From positions 161,033,290-161,097,289 of the forward strand of contig NC_134834.1 of the NCBI RefSeq assembly GCF_004210375.1: a DNA stretch of 64,000 bases. The letters are read 5' to 3'. Under the pieces are notes generated by a model. It worked only from the letters and a program-made list of their open reading frames with translations, was not told where the DNA came from and searched no databases. This document shows positions 61,348 through 64,000 of the stretch, one piece after another (position 1 is the stretch's first letter; each line of letters begins with the position of its first letter). The position numbers and the translations under genes were made by a program. Source of the DNA: Tachypleus tridentatus. Taxonomy: Eukaryota; Arthropoda; Merostomata; Xiphosura; Limulidae.

Positions 61348-61783
61348 AGGAAAAACAAGAAAATTTCGGTTCCCACTGACCCCACCTACCATGGAGCCCT
61401 ACGAGGGAACGCACTACAATGTCAAGCAAGGACACTGCAGCAATGCCATGGTTTCGTGAGCACTATACCCAAACACCAGCATCAGACACAATGTCCAAAA
61501 CACCCATTGAGAACTTCCAACACTGGTATTTGGTTGACTCTAACCCAAGTGGACCAGCCGATTGACCCAAGGGGGCCACCCAAAGGCTGCCCATCTACAG
61601 GAATTCAAGGCCAAAGTGATGTGTTAGGGTTGGACCCCTCAATCACCAGGATCCTCTCCTCTCCTTCATGGGTCACCACGTGTGTGGATGTTTAGATCCC
61701 AGAGAAGGTAACCAGAAAAAACAGAACCTTCACTGGGAGGTCCCCTCACCATGTACAGAAATCCACACCGTGGGGGGAGAAAA

Positions 61784-61954
61784 GTTAAATGCACTAATCA
61801 CATCATGTAATTACTTTATTATTCAAAGTCAGTTCTGGTTCTATATTTTAATACATAAAGCAATTGATTAAATAAAATAGGAATATTATGGTTCACACAG
61901 TAAAAGATGTTTCTAGTGTGGTTTCTACATCATTTTTTGTTATGAGTATAATGT
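61784..61954 (-). other. intronic sequence between LINE and SINE
   Basis: Nothing recognised. Confidence 0.5.
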
Positions 61955-62062
61955 TTGTTTGTTTTAGAGCAAAGCCACATTGAGCTATCTGCTGTGTCCA
62001 CCATAGGGAATCCAACCCTGGATTTTAGTGTTATCACTAAACCTATCACTATCTCACCAGGG
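61955..62062 (-). mobile_element. SINE family 3 copy
   Basis: Tail GTTTTAGAGCAAAGCCACAT at the left and diverged B box GGGAATCCAACCCTGG at the right (as read on +). Confidence 0.75.
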
Positions 62063-62830
62063 GAACAAAAGCAAGAATGAGCGATATGCAATTTCCTTAA
62101 TATACTTTTGTCAAATATTATTAAGTTAAAACCCATTTTGGGGTAAAAATTCATTTCCACATCAAACAGAGTATATACAACTTCTAAGCCTAATAAACCT
62201 CATAAAATATTACTAGGATTATAAGTAAAATTATTAATAAAACAGGTTACCCAACTCTTCATATAATTATTGTAATTATTTCTGTGATACAGTATACCAT
62301 TAGATAGACCAGTGTATCAAGTTAGTTACATAATTTGTTGATCTATGCACAAAGCTATCTTTTACCTCAAGTAATTAATAAAAATAAATGTTATACTAAT
62401 AATTATACCACTAGCTTTAAACATTTCATATTACTTAATGCTTGAAATAAATACCTTTCCCTAATATATTTCCTTAGTACAAGTTGTTTGTTAAATATAT
62501 AATAAACTATTCAGAGTTAACAGCTACAGAACAGGAATATTTTTGTAATATAAATAAAAACAAGTCTGAAGAAAGACACATTAAAAACACAATAATGAAA
62601 GATACAGCAAAACAACAGCTTTGCAAATAAGCAAAACTTTGAAGACTTGCATTTATCACTTTAACTACATGAAATCTTGTAACCAAACACAAAATGTTAG
62701 TTTAGTTAAATTTTAATTTCTTACAATTTTATGTTTCATACATTATTTTCTTATGTAAAACAAACACCTAAACCATCTATTAACAATTCATCATGAAATA
62801 ACAGATATATAATGAAAAAACAACATTTAC
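62063..62830 (-). other. first intron of the anoctamin-type gene, proximal part
   Basis: AT-rich, nothing recognised. Confidence 0.5.
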
Positions 62831-62956
62831 TTGATGAACATGTTCCAGTTCCAACCCTTCATCTTCCAGATTTGCCTCAAAAAGTTGTCTAATGTTTTCA
62901 TGAGGACCGCTGTCTTTCTCTGATGATGGCTTGTAAACTAACACGACGGTATCCAT
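62831..62956 (-). CDS. anoctamin (TMEM16) family, first coding exon
   Basis: 42 codons from ATG at 62956 to donor CAA|GTAAAT, phase 0. Encodes MDTVVLVYKPSSEKD, then NIRQLFEANLEDEGLELEHV. The pattern of a short beta strand with a (D)xVLVY motif followed by R..FE.NL...GLELE is the start of the anoctamin N-terminal domain. Most anoctamins have a longer disordered leader before this point, so either an upstream exon exists to the right or this is a short-N isoform. The in-frame TTG two codons earlier (62962) is not a plausible start. Its ATG lies 25 bp from a perfect inverted repeat. Confidence 0.88.
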
Positions 62957-62981
62957 CGTCAAACAAAGAAGGTTCCTAGTT

Positions 62982-63138
62982 AATACAATTCCAAAATTTT
63001 GTAATTCTAACTAGGTTTTTATTTCATCTAAACAAAAATCATTATTGGTTTGTCTAAATGTTTTGTTTAGATGAAATAAAAACCTAGTTAGAATTACAAA
63101 ATTTTGGAATTGTATTATTGGTTTGTCTAAATGTTCTG
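62982..63138. repeat. perfect 56-bp inverted repeat upstream of the anoctamin ATG
   Basis: Left arm 62982-63037 and right arm 63061-63116 are exact reverse complements, with a 23-nt loop (63038-63060). The loop sequence ATTATTGGTTTGTCTAAATG reappears directly after the right arm (63114-63133). That order (arm, loop, inverted arm, loop again) is what a template-switch duplication would leave. The structure lies where the 5' leader or core promoter of the gene should be. Confidence 0.95.
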
Positions 63139-64000
63139 TTTCTTGTTCATAACAAAAATAGTTCAATATATACATATACACTTGATCTTTTTTTCATCTA
63201 TCAAAAGTGAATCTGTATTTATAAAAAAATATTAATAGGCTTCTAAAGAGTATATGAACACATTTACTGAAATATCCTAGTGGCAGCTTGTAATTTCTGT
63301 ACATGTAAAGCTCACAAGTTGCATAAATGAATAAGTATTCTTACCACAGAACATGGGGAAACTTCCCCTAAAGTAACCTCACCCAAGAGAAAATTATTTC
63401 CAAATTTAAGGGTTTTATTTCTAAATGATAACTTTTGTAATAAAAAGTAAGGGGCCCTTAAAACAGGGCCATTTTAAACATACTTGTACAAAAGATCTTT
63501 AGATATAAAACTAGACAATGTTTATAGACATAGTGTGTCTTTAGCACATGAATGTTCTGCTCCACAGAATTCACCAAATACAATTCTTCCCCTCAAGAAA
63601 ATAATTCTGAAAGAAAATTTTCTTTAAATATTACAGAATAGTTAATGATTTTGAAAAAAAAGCATTTAATTTCAGTGATTGGTATAAAAAAATTATATCA
63701 TGTACATTAAACCTGTCATATTAATTCCCTTGATAAAAAACAAGACATGTTATATACACAAAGGGGCACAGTAAATATTTATATTATTAATAAATATACA
63801 AAATATAATCATATCAAAATTACACTAGTAACTTTGTATATAAAATGCTGGAAAGAATCAAGCCAACTTAAGGTGTATATAAGACACATTTATTCCACCA
63901 TTCAATACCTCAATTATTGAACTACTTAATTCACATGACAGTTGTACATTAAAAACTGTTTGTAAGATTTGATTTTTTTACATACACCATTAGAACTTTA
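63139..64000. other. upstream region of the anoctamin-type gene
   Basis: AT-rich, no coding signal; promoter elements cannot be assigned by eye. Confidence 0.45.

Larger units (their letters stand above)
58620..61783 (-). mobile_element. non-LTR retrotransposon (I/Jockey-like), internally deleted
   Basis: Reads 5' to 3' on the - strand. 61783-61350 is a GC-rich 5' untranslated region. It is followed by an ORF1 with zinc knuckles, an endonuclease fragment, the linker and the first part of reverse transcriptase, the very end of the RNase H/C-terminal region, and a 3' untranslated region with two diverged copies of a roughly 120-bp repeat (58850-58960 and 59020-59120, shared block GTCACCTGAAGTTGG). 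The 3' tail is about 58620-58680 (CAGATAGCGTAGCTGCTTTG on -). At least two internal deletions are visible: ORF1 joins mid-endonuclease at about 60437, and reverse transcriptase joins the C-terminal end at about 59405. Confidence 0.88.

Noticed and set aside
61456-61695. 79-codon + strand open frame, Pro-rich
   Set aside because: It is the antisense of the GC-rich 5' untranslated region of the LINE on the - strand.

Overview
The window is animal genomic DNA, AT-rich and intron-rich, with a high load of mobile elements. At least 13 copies of a tRNA-derived SINE, plus two further tRNA-derived SINE families, give it a recognisable signature. I associate the main SINE with horseshoe crabs (Xiphosura), from memory and without a search. 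An arthropod host also fits the single-domain exons: a TRP-type channel N-terminus most like arthropod TRP/TRP-gamma on the + strand, and an anoctamin N-terminus on the - strand.

Layout. 1-11.9 kb is mostly non-coding, with SINEs, an orphan ORF ending at a consensus splice donor (2235-2512), and a complete but dead hAT transposon (4401-6091) with perfect 8-bp target duplications. That hAT was itself hit by a 181-bp foldback insertion whose loop carries a hammerhead-ribozyme-like core. 11.9-13.4 kb holds a decayed transposon ORF. A 500-bp assembly gap (13876-14375) leads into a tandem array of a 33-bp AT-rich monomer, about 330 copies, running to 25244 with an abrupt right edge.

25.2-40.4 kb holds four exons of a TRP/TRPC-family gene (29132-29313, about 30702-30921, 34301-34643, 39158-39328). 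They encode only the cytosolic ankyrin and linker region. Introns and flanks are packed with minisatellites. At three places the repeats touch splice sites: one array abuts the exon 2 acceptor, one is built from the 3' end of exon 3 plus its donor, and one duplicates the exon 4 acceptor. Exon 3 carries reading-frame lesions, exon 2 lacks a visible donor at the expected place, and no channel-domain exon follows in the window. I therefore suspect a decaying paralogue, with consensus errors as the rival explanation.

41.8-44.8 kb is a second hAT element (ZMYM1/DUF4371-like, broken). 47.1-63 kb contains four - strand exons, all phase 0. The first two (62831-62956 and 56676-56771) are clearly the anoctamin N-terminal domain. 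The last two (47939-48118 and 47122-47274) encode an unrecognised Ser-rich tail with a stop. Joined, they would give a 184-residue protein without any membrane domain. A multiply deleted I/Jockey-like LINE (about 58620-61783, - strand) lies in the first intron of this gene. Its 3' tail resembles the tails of the SINE families, which suggests it is related to their mobilising partner. A perfect 56-bp inverted repeat sits 25 bp upstream of the anoctamin start codon.

No genuine tRNA or rRNA gene was recognised; the tRNA-like segments are SINE heads. The most interesting items are the 33-bp megasatellite, the exon-derived minisatellite inside the TRP gene, the hammerhead-like foldback, the putative channel-less anoctamin transcript, and the shared LINE/SINE tails.
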